From: Labilithrix sp.
GTDB lineage: Bacteria > Myxococcota_A > Polyangia > Polyangiales > Polyangiaceae
Length of the DNA stretch: 64,000 nucleotides
Assembly (NCBI GenBank): GCA_019637225.1
Contig: JAHBWC010000029.1
Location: 1-64,000, forward strand
Direction of reading: 5' to 3'
Shown here: one piece after another, positions 24,360-32,781 of the stretch
How the letters are laid out: the number at the start of each line of letters is the position of its first letter
Position numbering within the stretch: position 1 is the stretch's first letter
The notes under the pieces: generated by a model
What the model was told of the DNA's origin: nothing
What the model saw: only the letters and a program-made list of their open reading frames with translations
Databases searched by the model: none
Translations under genes and position numbers: made by a program

Positions 24360-25469
24360 TCAGCTCACCGCGACCGGCGGCGGCTTGATCACGTGATCGC
24401 GGAAGTCGTACGGGTTGCCGCGCGCGCCTTCCATCGCGGCGATGGCGACGTTGTACATCTCGCGCGCCGTCACGTAGTGGAGGATCCAGTCGCGCCCGTC
24501 GTTGTAGCGGCTCGTCAGGATCTGGTGGAGCGCGTGCCCGCCTTCGCCGAGCAGCGACGCGCCTTGCTTGTCGGGTGCCCCGTGGGTGTGGAGCTTGACG
24601 AAGAGCCAGTCCGGCCGGCCCTCGACGTGGATCGCCGGCGCGAGCCAGGACCTCGCCCTCGCGGGCGTCGCGGGGTCGTGCGCCGTCAGCGCCGAGTACT
24701 CGATGCGGACGCCCAAGCCGCGGCGGGCTATCCCGAGCGGGCCCTGCACGAGCAAGAGGCGATCGCGCATCACCTCACCCACGCGCGCGCGGGTCCCGGT
24801 CTCGTAGCTGCGCTTCGCGTCGAGATCGCCCGTCGGCCAGTAGATGCGGTTGACGACGTTCGGCTGGCACTCGTCCGGCCCCGCCGGGAACGTGAAGTCC
24901 GCATAGCAGCCGGTGCGGAAGAGCAGCGGAAGCTCCGCGTCGACGCCGCACCATCGACCGTCACCGCGCGCGTTCGCGAGCGCCCAGTTGCCGTGGATGA
25001 ACGCATAGCGATGGCGCCCATCGGCGTCGCGCGAGATGTGGCCGTGACGCGCGAAGTCCGACAGCGCCTGCGAGAGCTGCGCCTCGAGCGAGGCCGCCGT
25101 GTCCCCGTCGTGGTGGAGGTGCACCTCGACCTCACCGAACCCCGCGCGGGCGAGCTCCGCGAGCGGCTCGAGGTACTCGGGACGGTACTGCTCTCCGGGG
25201 AAGAAGAACGAGTGCCGCGGCGGTCGCCCGTCGGCGTCCCGGTAGCGGGCGGCGAGCTCCGGATACCCCCGCCGCCACATCGCGACGCGCGCCGCGCCCT
25301 TCGCGTCGTCGGCCTGCCCCCAGAGCGGCTCGTAGTGGTCGCAGATCGCGAACAGCACGTGCCGCGGCCCCTCCCACGCCGGAGCGAACGCGCGCTCGCG
25401 GACGTCGCGCAGGTACCCCGGCAGCCAACGCTGGAGGTGCTTCTGGCGCAGGCTGCGAAGCGGGCTCAT
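24360..25469 (-). CDS. putative polysaccharide deacetylase-like (NodB-fold) protein
   Basis: A 369-residue soluble protein without a signal peptide. Conserved-looking blocks are FAICDHYEPLWGQAD near the N-terminus, RHSFFFPGEQYRPEYLEPLAELARAGFGEVEVHLHHDGDT, AFIHGNWALANARGDGRWCGVDAEL, TGCYADFTFPAGPDECQPN and WLFVKLHTHGAPDKQ. The spacing of Asp/His motifs recalls the (beta/alpha)7 NodB deacetylase fold (D-H at the start, H-x-H-H-D in the middle, H-T-H near the end), but the classical TFDDG is absent. Genes like this occur in exopolysaccharide loci. Function here, sugar de-N-acetylation or another hydrolysis, is inference. The start is supported by TGGTATGCT 8 nt upstream. Confidence 0.6.
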   Translation of the reverse strand: MSPLRSLRQKHLQRWLPGYLRDVRERAFAPAWEGPRHVLFAICDHYEPLWGQADDAKGAARVAMWRRGYPELAARYRDADGRPPRHSFFFPGEQYRPEYLEPLAELARAGFGEVEVHLHHDGDTAASLEAQLSQALSDFARHGHISRDADGRHRYAFIHGNWALANARGDGRWCGVDAELPLLFRTGCYADFTFPAGPDECQPNVVNRIYWPTGDLDAKRSYETGTRARVGEVMRDRLLLVQGPLGIARRGLGVRIEYSALTAHDPATPARARSWLAPAIHVEGRPDWLFVKLHTHGAPDKQGASLLGEGGHALHQILTSRYNDGRDWILHYVTAREMYNVAIAAMEGARGNPYDFRDHVIKPPPVAVS

Positions 25470-25477
25470 CGGCGCGC

Positions 25478-25486
25478 AGCATACCA
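25478..25486 (-). promoter_or_regulatory. extended -10-like element TGGTATGCT
   Basis: TGG plus TATGCT, ending 8 nt before the ATG at 25469; the same nine bases precede the Wzz-like gene. It suggests an internal promoter in the 69-bp gap behind the flippase gene. Confidence 0.45.
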
Positions 25487-25538
25487 TCGTCGCCCCGCGC
25501 GCCACCGCCTACACGTGGCCGCGCGTCGCGCCGGGCGC

Positions 25539-26990
25539 TCAGCTTCGCTTGCGCACGGCCCCGCGCACGATCGACATGAGCTCGCGCACGTTCGCCCGCG
25601 CGAAGACGAACGCGGAAACGACGTACACGACGGCTCCCGCGAGCACTTCGCTGGCCAGCAAGACCGGGGTGGGCGCGCGCGACGCGAGCACGCCGTGGAG
25701 AGCGGTCACCGAGAAGAACATGGGCACGCAGGCGACGAGGGGCCGCGCGACGCCTGTGAGGTACGGCGCGAGCGGCATCGCCGTCGCGCGGGCGGTCAGG
25801 ACGATCGTGAGGAGGCTGTGCCCGGCGAAGCCGATCCCGACGCCGACGGCCGCCCACAGAGGGCCGCCGATCTTGCCGAGGACGAACACGAGCGCCAGGA
25901 GCAGCGCCGCGCGGAAGAAGCTCGTGATCATGATGACGCGCGTCATCCGCTCCGACTGGAGGTACGCGATCGCGGCCCACGGCGCGGGCTGGACGACGGT
26001 CATCACGCTCAGGATCGTCAACATCGGCGCCATCAACGCCCAGCGCTCGTTGAAGAAGGCGTGGACGACGGTCGGCGCGACCGCGCCGAGGCCGACGCCG
26101 AGCGGAGACACGACGAGGCTCATCAGCCCTGCCGAGCGGACCACCGCCGCAGGCCGCTCGGCCGGGTCCATCTTGGAGAACGCCGGCATGAGCACGTCGC
26201 TGATGCGCTCGGCGACGTAGGTGAGCGGCGTCTCCGCGAGGCTGTACGAGAGGTTGTACGGCCCCATGACGCCCGGACCGAACTGACGCGAGATGATGAG
26301 GTTGTCCCAGCTCGTCGACGCGCGATCGGCGAGCGAGCCAAGCATGATCGGCACGCCGTAGCCGAGCAGGCTGCGCACGACCTTCGCCTCGAGCGGCGAG
26401 TAGACGAACCACTCGGCGCGCGGCGCGGTCGCGATGAAGAGGACGGCCGTGACGAACGAGCGCGCCACGGAGCCGATGACGATGGCGGCGCCGCCCCAAC
26501 GAGGCGCGAGCGCCACGGCCGTGCCGGTGAACGTGACCTCGCCGATGCTCTGCACGACGGCGACGGTGCGAAAGCGGAGATCCCGTACGAGCATCCGCTC
26601 CGGGACGTGCCGGATCCGCTCGAGCAAGAAGCCGATCGCCAGCCCCGGGACGAGGCGCCCCATCTGGGGCGCGTCGACCATCTCGCCGAGCGGGCCGCGG
26701 AGCGCCATCACGACCGCCATCGCGAAGACGCCGAGCGCGACGTGAAGGACCGCCGCCTGGAACGCGACGCGCGGCGGAGAGCGCTTGGCGATGAGGTACT
26801 GACCGAACGCGAACGTCGTGAGCTGCCCGGCGGTCGCCACGCAGACGACCGCGGCGGAGACCTCGCCGTACTCGTCAGGCGCGATGAAGCGCGTGAGGAC
26901 GAGGGTGCCGACGAGCGACACCACGCGTGTGCCCACGCTGGCCACCATGTTCCAGGCCACGCCGCGCGCGGCTTTCTTCTCGATCGACAC
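25539..26990 (-). CDS. Wzx-type oligosaccharide flippase
   Basis: This 483-residue inner-membrane protein has 12-14 predicted transmembrane helices, starting after KKAARGVAWNMVASVGTRVVSLVGTLVLTRFIAPDEYGEVSAA, the typical opening of the polysaccharide-flippase (MOP superfamily) fold. Later RMLVRDLRFRTVAVVQSIGE, LLGYGVPIMLGSLADRASTSWDNLIISR and SYSLAETPLTYVAERISDVLMPAFS match family patterns. It should move undecaprenyl-pyrophosphate-linked repeat units to the periplasmic face. The GTG start at 26990 follows a 90-nt gap from the deacetylase gene. Wzx proteins diverge strongly, so substrate is not predictable. Confidence 0.9.
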   Translation of the reverse strand: MSIEKKAARGVAWNMVASVGTRVVSLVGTLVLTRFIAPDEYGEVSAAVVCVATAGQLTTFAFGQYLIAKRSPPRVAFQAAVLHVALGVFAMAVVMALRGPLGEMVDAPQMGRLVPGLAIGFLLERIRHVPERMLVRDLRFRTVAVVQSIGEVTFTGTAVALAPRWGGAAIVIGSVARSFVTAVLFIATAPRAEWFVYSPLEAKVVRSLLGYGVPIMLGSLADRASTSWDNLIISRQFGPGVMGPYNLSYSLAETPLTYVAERISDVLMPAFSKMDPAERPAAVVRSAGLMSLVVSPLGVGLGAVAPTVVHAFFNERWALMAPMLTILSVMTVVQPAPWAAIAYLQSERMTRVIMITSFFRAALLLALVFVLGKIGGPLWAAVGVGIGFAGHSLLTIVLTARATAMPLAPYLTGVARPLVACVPMFFSVTALHGVLASRAPTPVLLASEVLAGAVVYVVSAFVFARANVRELMSIVRGAVRKRS

Positions 26991-27080
26991 GGCAGGTCCC
27001 GGCGTCCGCGAGCATCCTAGGCGAACGAAGCGCCGGAGATGCCTGGATTTTCGTGGGACCTCGAGCAGCTCAGGCGCAGA

Positions 27081-28097
27081 TCACCACGCCGCGCGGCCCG
27101 CCGACGCCGACGCGGCGAGCCGAAAGCGAAGCTGGCTCGCGGTCTCGCCGAGGTCCATCCCGATGCGCTTGACGTCGAAGGGATCGATCCGGCCGGCGAG
27201 GTTGATGCCGCCGTAGTTCGAGAACGCGAACCGGTAGCCGGTGTCGCGCGCGTGCCGCTTGGTCTCGTCCGAGAAGGCCTCCGGGCCGCCGACCGGATAG
27301 GCGAGGCAGTCTCCGAAGGCGAGGTTCCGCTCGCGAAGCGCGCCACGCGACTCTGCGCACTCGCGCCGCTGCTCCTCGGCCGACAGACCGCTGAGGATCC
27401 GGTGCGAGTGCGTGTGCGATCCGATCCCCATCCCGGCTCGCTCCATCTCGACGGCCTCGTCCCACGAGAAGAACTGCCGCTCGCGGGCCTCGCGAGGCAT
27501 GGCCTCGCCCGAGGCGCGCTCGAGCATCTCGAAGAACCTGAGCTCGTCGGCGTGGCCCCCCGCCTTGAACGCGCGGAGGACCTCCTTGACGGCCGGATCG
27601 CGGTTCGAACCGTCGACTCGAACCGTGACCGACGAGGGGTACTCGAGGCGGAGCTCGGAGCGCTTCGTGTGCCGTACCGCGTAGGCGATGCGATCCCACC
27701 AGGTGAGATCGAGGCTGCCGACGAAATGTGTGGGCACGAAGAAGAGCGCCTGGAGCCCGTGCGACTTGAGGATGGGAAAGGCGACCGCGTAGTTGTCGCG
27801 GTAGCCGTCGTCGAAGGTGACCGCCACGCGCGGGTGACGGAGCGTCGACGGTCTCTCGAGGATGTCGCGAAGCTCGGCGGGGCCGACGACCGAGTGACGC
27901 CGGCGCAACATCCCCATCTGCTCGTCGAACTGATCGGGCGTCGCCTCGATCACGTTCCGGTCGAACGCGCAGTCCTCCGGGCGCGCGATCCGATGGTAGA
28001 CGAGCACGATGAGCGCGGGCCGGAGCGCGACGCGCTCGAGCAGCTCGAGCAGCCCGACCCGTGACGCGAGCGCGCTTGCGAGTGCTCGACGACTCAT
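27081..28097 (-). CDS. NodB-type polysaccharide deacetylase
   Basis: A 338-residue protein with a complete NodB domain: ALIVLVYHRIARPEDC, RVAVTFDDGYRDNYAVAFPILKSHGLQALFFVPTHFVG (catalytic TFDDG) and MGIGSHTHSHRILSGLS (metal-binding H-x-x-x-H), ending AFSNYGGINLAGRIDPFDVKRIGMD. It has no cleavable signal, so it probably acts in the cytoplasm or membrane-associated on an N-acetylated sugar of the repeat unit. It sits between the flippase and polymerase genes with gaps of 90 and 49 nt. An upstream in-frame start would add 13 residues of Pro-rich sequence. Confidence 0.9.
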   Translation of the reverse strand: MSRRALASALASRVGLLELLERVALRPALIVLVYHRIARPEDCAFDRNVIEATPDQFDEQMGMLRRRHSVVGPAELRDILERPSTLRHPRVAVTFDDGYRDNYAVAFPILKSHGLQALFFVPTHFVGSLDLTWWDRIAYAVRHTKRSELRLEYPSSVTVRVDGSNRDPAVKEVLRAFKAGGHADELRFFEMLERASGEAMPREARERQFFSWDEAVEMERAGMGIGSHTHSHRILSGLSAEEQRRECAESRGALRERNLAFGDCLAYPVGGPEAFSDETKRHARDTGYRFAFSNYGGINLAGRIDPFDVKRIGMDLGETASQLRFRLAASASAGRAAW

Positions 28098-28146
28098 CCC
28101 CCCGATAGGGTGCGGGAGGCCAGGTTCCAGTGTCAAGCGAACGCTC

Positions 28147-29526
28147 TCAGGCCTTCAGACGCGAGTAGACGAAGACGAGCAGCAGGATCGCTGCGTCGGC
28201 GAGGATGACGCCGACCCAGTCCCGCCCCATGCGCACCTGGAACTCCGGATGCTGCCGTTTCACCACGGAATAGAGCGCCCCCGCCATTCCGAACCAGACG
28301 AAGAGGAGCTGCTTGTAGGTGAAGGACAGGAAGAAGACGCCGATCGCCATCCCGACGAACGAGACGAGGAGGGCCTTGGCCGCCTCCCTCAGCCGGGGGT
28401 CGAGCGCGGCAGGCGGCGTTCGCAGGATGGTGAGCGGGATCTTCATCGACATCCAGTAGAGGCTCGTCCAGACGAAGATCCCTATGCCCCCGAGCTCTGC
28501 GGCGGCGAGGAGGTAGGCGTTGTGCGCGGTCAGCCGGATCGACGTGTGCTCGCGGAACTGGTCGATCCCGACGCCGAGGAGCGGGTGCTGCATGAACATG
28601 CTCACGCCGTCGTAGAGGAGCTCGGTGCGCTCTCCCGCCGACGCGTCGGCCATCGCGTCGTCGCGCCCACCGAAGAGCAGCACGGGGAGCGCGAGCATCA
28701 TCCCGGCGACCAGGCCCCGCGGTCCGAGGCGCGCCACGAAGTAGATCCCGAAGACAGCCGCGACGACCAGCTGGCCTCCGCGCGACTGCGTCAAGATGAC
28801 GGCGTAGAGGCCGACGACGACGAGCGCCAAGGACGCGACGGAGGCGAGCCTCCTCTTCGCTCCGGCGCCTACTGCGAAGAGGAGCGGCATGACCGCCGCG
28901 ACGTAGATCGACAGCTCGTTCGGATCGCCGAGCTGCCCTCGCCAGCGAACGCGACGCTGCGTCGAGACGGTGTTGAAGAGGCCGAGTCGCTCGCAGACGT
29001 AGTCCGCTCCGGCCCGTCCTCCCTTCGTGCAGGAGTAGGCCGTGTCGCAGCTCCGCCCGTCCGGATCGCCGAGGTCCGGCATCGAGTCGGGGAGATCGTC
29101 GAGCTCCGGCGCGAGCTCGATGCACTCGGGCTCGATCTGCCCCTGGTGGATCGCGACGACGGACACGAAGGCCGCCAGCGCGAGGAGCAGCCCCATCAGC
29201 CACTTGAGCTGTCCGAAGGAGCGGACGGAGAACGCGACGGCGAGCATGAAGATCGCCGGGATGAGGACGCGCTGCGTCGCGAGCACGAGGCCGTCGCGGC
29301 CGAGACCCCCGACCGTCGCGAGGTAGCCCCACACGACGAGCGCGGCGACGTAGGGCAGCTGGGGAGAGAGCGCGGACCTCTTGTCGTTGATCCAGTCGAC
29401 CACGAGGCCGACGACGGCGAGACCGGTGAACACGTCCAGCAGGCGGAACGCCGCGAGGAACGGCCAAACCTCCTGCGGGCGAACGACGAGGACGAAGACG
29501 AGGACGAAGGTCGCGAAGAACGACAC
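28147..29526 (-). CDS. O-antigen polymerase/ligase-type membrane protein (Wzy candidate)
   Basis: A 459-residue protein with ~11 transmembrane helices beginning MSFFATFVLVFVLVVRPQEVWPFL. It has a large periplasmic loop (residues ~165-230, with CIELAPELDDLPDSMPDLGD and several Cys) and a second loop holding PLLGVGIDQFREHTSIRLTAHNAYLLAAAELGGIGIFVW, the H-N-x-Y-L motif of the O-antigen ligase/Wzy family. It should polymerise repeat units in the periplasm. The GTG start is 3 nt past the stop of the upstream epimerase gene, so the two are cotranscribed. Wzy and ligase cannot be separated from sequence; context with Wzx and Wzz favours Wzy. Confidence 0.85.
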   Translation of the reverse strand: MSFFATFVLVFVLVVRPQEVWPFLAAFRLLDVFTGLAVVGLVVDWINDKRSALSPQLPYVAALVVWGYLATVGGLGRDGLVLATQRVLIPAIFMLAVAFSVRSFGQLKWLMGLLLALAAFVSVVAIHQGQIEPECIELAPELDDLPDSMPDLGDPDGRSCDTAYSCTKGGRAGADYVCERLGLFNTVSTQRRVRWRGQLGDPNELSIYVAAVMPLLFAVGAGAKRRLASVASLALVVVGLYAVILTQSRGGQLVVAAVFGIYFVARLGPRGLVAGMMLALPVLLFGGRDDAMADASAGERTELLYDGVSMFMQHPLLGVGIDQFREHTSIRLTAHNAYLLAAAELGGIGIFVWTSLYWMSMKIPLTILRTPPAALDPRLREAAKALLVSFVGMAIGVFFLSFTYKQLLFVWFGMAGALYSVVKRQHPEFQVRMGRDWVGVILADAAILLLVFVYSRLKA

Positions 29527-29529
29527 GAG

Positions 29530-30555
29530 TCAGCTCGCGCGGCGCGCCTCTGCCCCGAGGTACTCGAACGCCCTGCCCAGGCCGTCTTCGGTCGCCACGA
29601 TCGGGCGCCATCCGATCGCCTTGAGCTTCGCGTTGTCGAAGCGGTTGCCTCCCCAGGTCGTGGCGGACTTGTAGCGCGTGAAGACCGCCGGCAGCTGCCC
29701 CTTCGAGTACGCGTGGTAGCGAGCGACGAGCTCCGAGACCGCCACGAGCGCCGGATACGGGACGCGGACCGACGGGATCGGCTTCACGCGCTTCTTGTAG
29801 AGCGCGAGCCATCGCGAGGCCGTCACGAGGTCGTCGTCGACGACGTTGTACGCCTGCCCCACGGCCTCGGGGGCCCTGCCCGCCGCGGCGATCGCCTCCG
29901 CGCAGTTGTCGACGTACGTGATCGGCAGGAGGTTGTCGCGGCCGAGGTGGAGGAAGAGCCCGAAGAGGTTCACGCCTACGCGCGTCGAGAACGCTCCGCC
30001 CGCGGGACCGTAGATGACGCCCGGGCGGAGGACGACCGTGGGGATGTCGAACTTCGCGGCGTACTCCCAGACGAGCTGCTCCTGGCGCAGCTTGGCCTGG
30101 GAGTACGGATCGCGTCGCTCGGGGTGCGGCTCGAGCGGCGTCGCTTCGTCGACGACGGCGCCCCGAGGGACCGTCGCGACGCCGTAGACGCCGAACGAGC
30201 TGACGTGGACGAGCTTCGGCCGGCCGCTCCGCCGCGCGGCGATCGCGTCGAGCAGGTGGCGGGTGGTGACGACGGTGTTCAGGAACATGTCGGCGGGCGC
30301 GCCGGTGAGCGCCGCCGCGAGGTGGTAAACGACGTCGCAGCCGTCGATCGCCTTCGCGGCCGCCTCCGGCGAGCCGAGGTCGCCGATCGTGATCTCGGTC
30401 TTCTGGCGCGGGTACTTCGCGAGCACCTCGTCGAGCCGCGCGCGCTTGCTGCCTCGCCGGAGGAAGCAGCGCACGTCCGCCCCGCCGTGCGCGAGCAGGC
30501 GCTCGACCGTCGGCACGCCGAGGAACCCGGTGCAGCCGGTCACGACGACCTTCAT
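29530..30555 (-). CDS. NAD-dependent epimerase/dehydratase (extended SDR)
   Basis: The 341-residue protein is an extended short-chain dehydrogenase: nucleotide-binding VVVTGCTGFLGVPTVERLL (G-x-x-G-x-x-G), DVVYHLAAALTG, HVSSFGVYG, the YSQAK catalytic Tyr-Lys and RPGVIYGPAGGAFSTRVG. It should act on a nucleotide sugar. Its ATG overlaps the stop of the Gfo/Idh gene by 4 nt. The same two activities are fused in one chain at 36914-39010, so the enzymes very probably work in succession. Confidence 0.9.
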   Translation of the reverse strand: MKVVVTGCTGFLGVPTVERLLAHGGADVRCFLRRGSKRARLDEVLAKYPRQKTEITIGDLGSPEAAAKAIDGCDVVYHLAAALTGAPADMFLNTVVTTRHLLDAIAARRSGRPKLVHVSSFGVYGVATVPRGAVVDEATPLEPHPERRDPYSQAKLRQEQLVWEYAAKFDIPTVVLRPGVIYGPAGGAFSTRVGVNLFGLFLHLGRDNLLPITYVDNCAEAIAAAGRAPEAVGQAYNVVDDDLVTASRWLALYKKRVKPIPSVRVPYPALVAVSELVARYHAYSKGQLPAVFTRYKSATTWGGNRFDNAKLKAIGWRPIVATEDGLGRAFEYLGAEARRAS

Positions 30556-31646
30556 GACGACACCGGCCTCGTCGCGGTCTTCACCTGGGCGAAGATGTCG
30601 TCGAGCATCGCCGAGACGCGGAGGATGTCGCGGTAGCTGATCGGCAATGGGCCCCCCGCGAGGATGCTCTCGTAGAACGCCGAGAAGAGGAAGCGGAGCC
30701 CGGAGAAAAAGTGGAACTCCGACCGCGCGAACCGGCGGACGTTGCGCGCTCCGGCCGTCGCGAACCTTGCGGCCATCTCGAACGCGGGGACGAGCCGGCC
30801 GATCGCGCTCGGCAGCGAGCCCGACGACTCGAGGGTCACCGTGCGCGCGAGGTAGTCGACGTGGGCCGAGCTCTTGGTCCCGTAGACGCGCGCGAAGTGC
30901 CCCGCCGGCCGGATGTGCGAGGAGAACGTCCCGAAGACGGTGGTTCCCCCGCCGTCGATCATGAGACGGAGCTCGTCGATCATCGCGTCGCGGGCGTCGC
31001 CGAAGCGCGTCTTGCGGCGCACGAAGCCGTGGGCGGTCACCCTCGGCTCGTCGGCGTCCATGAACTCGAGCGCCTTGTTCAGGAGGTGGTCGATGTTGTT
31101 GTGCGCGAGCTGACCGGGGAGGCCGAGCACCCAGTGGTTCGGGTCGCCGAGGATCGCCGAGCCATACGCGCCCGCGAGGTTGTAGCCGTAGAAGCTCTCG
31201 ACGTGGACGATGTCGCCGAGGACGCCGTCGTCGATGAGCGCGCGCATCTCGCGCGCCGGCGGATCGAAGAGGTACGTGTACCCGACCGTGACCTTCTTCC
31301 CGGCGCGGTCGGCATACTGCAAGAGCTCGCGCGTGTCGGCGAGCGAGAGCGTCATCGGCTTCTCGACGTACACGTGGCACCCGGCGTCGACGGCGAGCTT
31401 CGCGAGCGGGAGATGCGACGCCGGCGGCGTCGTGATGTGCAGGACGTCCGGCTTCTGCTCCGCGAGCAGGCGCTCGACGTCGTGCGTGTGGTAGCCGAGC
31501 CCGTAGCGCATCGCGACCTGCTCGGCCATGATCGGCTCGCGGTCGCAGACGCCGACGACCCGAGCCACCTCGGGCATCTTCTGGATCTCCTCGACGTGAC
31601 CGTCGGCGATCTTTCCGCAGCCGACGATGCCAACCTTCAGGCTCAT
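30552..31646 (-). CDS. Gfo/Idh/MocA-family oxidoreductase
   Basis: This 364-residue protein has an N-terminal Rossmann fold, LKVGIVGCGKIADGHVEEIQK (G-x-G-x-x-A), and CHVYVEKPMTLSLADTRELLQYADRAGKKVTVGYTYLFDP, whose E-K-P motif holds the catalytic Lys. A C-terminal alpha/beta domain with HNNIDHLLNKALEF follows. The family dehydrogenates or dehydrates sugars at C3 with NAD(P). It is coupled (ATGA) to the downstream epimerase gene. The start is supported by TATCGT ending 9 nt upstream. Confidence 0.9.
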   Translation of the reverse strand: MSLKVGIVGCGKIADGHVEEIQKMPEVARVVGVCDREPIMAEQVAMRYGLGYHTHDVERLLAEQKPDVLHITTPPASHLPLAKLAVDAGCHVYVEKPMTLSLADTRELLQYADRAGKKVTVGYTYLFDPPAREMRALIDDGVLGDIVHVESFYGYNLAGAYGSAILGDPNHWVLGLPGQLAHNNIDHLLNKALEFMDADEPRVTAHGFVRRKTRFGDARDAMIDELRLMIDGGGTTVFGTFSSHIRPAGHFARVYGTKSSAHVDYLARTVTLESSGSLPSAIGRLVPAFEMAARFATAGARNVRRFARSEFHFFSGLRFLFSAFYESILAGGPLPISYRDILRVSAMLDDIFAQVKTATRPVSS

Positions 31647-31655
31647 CGAGTCGCG

Positions 31656-31661
31656 ACGATA
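31656..31661 (-). promoter_or_regulatory. -10-like hexamer TATCGT 9 nt before ATG
   Basis: TATCGT ends 9 nt before the Gfo/Idh ATG at 31646, without a Shine-Dalgarno. It would provide a promoter within the 79-bp gap after the EEP-family gene. Confidence 0.35.
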
Positions 31662-31725
31662 GCATGCGGCCCGCGCCCGGTGCGTCGCACGAAGGGACGA
31701 CCGCGCGCCCCGTGCGCGAAGCGTC

Positions 31726-32721
31726 TCAGCGACGCACGAGCTCGATCTCCGCGAAGAGCGGGAGGTGGTCCGAGTTGCCGCGCGGCCCCGTCGCGACGCT
31801 CACGAAGCGGACGCCGCGTCCCGCGAACACGCGGTCGATCCGCATCCACGGGCGCTTCGCCGGGAAGGTGTACCCGAAGCCGACGCCGACCTCGTCGAAC
31901 CCGTCTCGCAGACGGCCGAAGTGCCTCCGCGCGATCGCGCTCGGCCTCGGGAGGTTCGTGTCGCCCATGATCACGAACGGCGGGCCCCCCCGCTCGGCCG
32001 CGGCGACGACGGCGGCCGCCTGCGCATCGCGATCGGCGATGTTGTCGCCCGACGACGTGTCGCCGAAGAGCGCGTGCCTCGGAGAGAAAGGGTGGACGTT
32101 GAACACGCGGAGGGGCCCCGAGGGCGTCGTGAGCGTGTAGCCGACGTACTTCGCGGGTCGCCCGTCTTCGAGCGGCGGCGGGACGTCGACCTCCGCGATC
32201 GGGAAGCGGGAGATGATCATCAGATCGTCGACGTGGTGCACCTCGCGATCGGGAAACCTCTCCTTCACGCGGCCGGGCATCGAGTCGAACGTCGCCTGCA
32301 GCAGGATGACGTCCGCGGTCATCGCGTCGAGCTCGCGGAGCAGGCCGTCGCGATCGAGCTTGCCGAAGTAGACGTTGTAGCTCGCGAGCTCGATCGCGCT
32401 CTTCGGACGCGGCTTCTTCGACATGCCGGCGAGCTCGAACCCCATCACCGGAAACGCGAGGACGAGGCAAAGCGCGATCTGCAGCGGGAAGAGCACGCGC
32501 CGCCGCGCGACCGGCAACACCGTGGAGAAGAGCGCAGAGACGACGGCGAGCACGAGGACCGGCTGGCGCGGGAAATAGAGCGCGAGCAGCGTGAGCCGCG
32601 CGTTCTCTCCGACCGCCAGCGCGCCGAGGAAGATCGCGACGCCGACGAGCTGGACGACGATCGCCGCGAACGCGAGCTTCTTCGCCCGCTGACGCCAGGT
32701 GGACTCCGCTGCGACGGTCAT
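31726..32721 (-). CDS. membrane-anchored endonuclease/exonuclease/phosphatase (EEP) family protein
   Basis: A 331-residue protein with three N-terminal hydrophobic helices (~15-110: LAFAAIVVQLVGVAIFLGALAVG; PVLVLAVVSALFSTVL; VLFPLQIALCLVLAFPVMGF), then a periplasm-facing EEP domain. Domain landmarks are IELASYNVYFG, DVILLQATFD (canonical Glu replaced by Ala-Thr after LLQ), LRVFNVHPFSP, FVIMGDTNLPRPS, RIDRVFAG and GNSDHLPLFAEI. The G-D-x-N and S-D-H catalytic blocks are intact. Relatives include DNases, inositol phosphatases and sphingomyelinases; within this locus a phosphodiesterase or phosphatase acting on a lipid-linked sugar is plausible but unproven. An in-frame GTG 48 nt upstream is less likely. 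Confidence 0.85.
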   Translation of the reverse strand: MTVAAESTWRQRAKKLAFAAIVVQLVGVAIFLGALAVGENARLTLLALYFPRQPVLVLAVVSALFSTVLPVARRRVLFPLQIALCLVLAFPVMGFELAGMSKKPRPKSAIELASYNVYFGKLDRDGLLRELDAMTADVILLQATFDSMPGRVKERFPDREVHHVDDLMIISRFPIAEVDVPPPLEDGRPAKYVGYTLTTPSGPLRVFNVHPFSPRHALFGDTSSGDNIADRDAQAAAVVAAAERGGPPFVIMGDTNLPRPSAIARRHFGRLRDGFDEVGVGFGYTFPAKRPWMRIDRVFAGRGVRFVSVATGPRGNSDHLPLFAEIELVRR

Positions 32722-32781
32722 CGGCGATCTTTCCTTTATCACCAACACCGTCCGCTCGGGCGGGGTCACGGCCGCGACGGG

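Noticed and set aside
24078..27020. 980-codon plus-strand frame antisense to the glycosyltransferase, deacetylase-like and flippase genes
   Set aside because: It is composed almost wholly of Arg, His, Asp, Glu and Ala with no domain, and all three minus-strand genes beneath it are recognisable.
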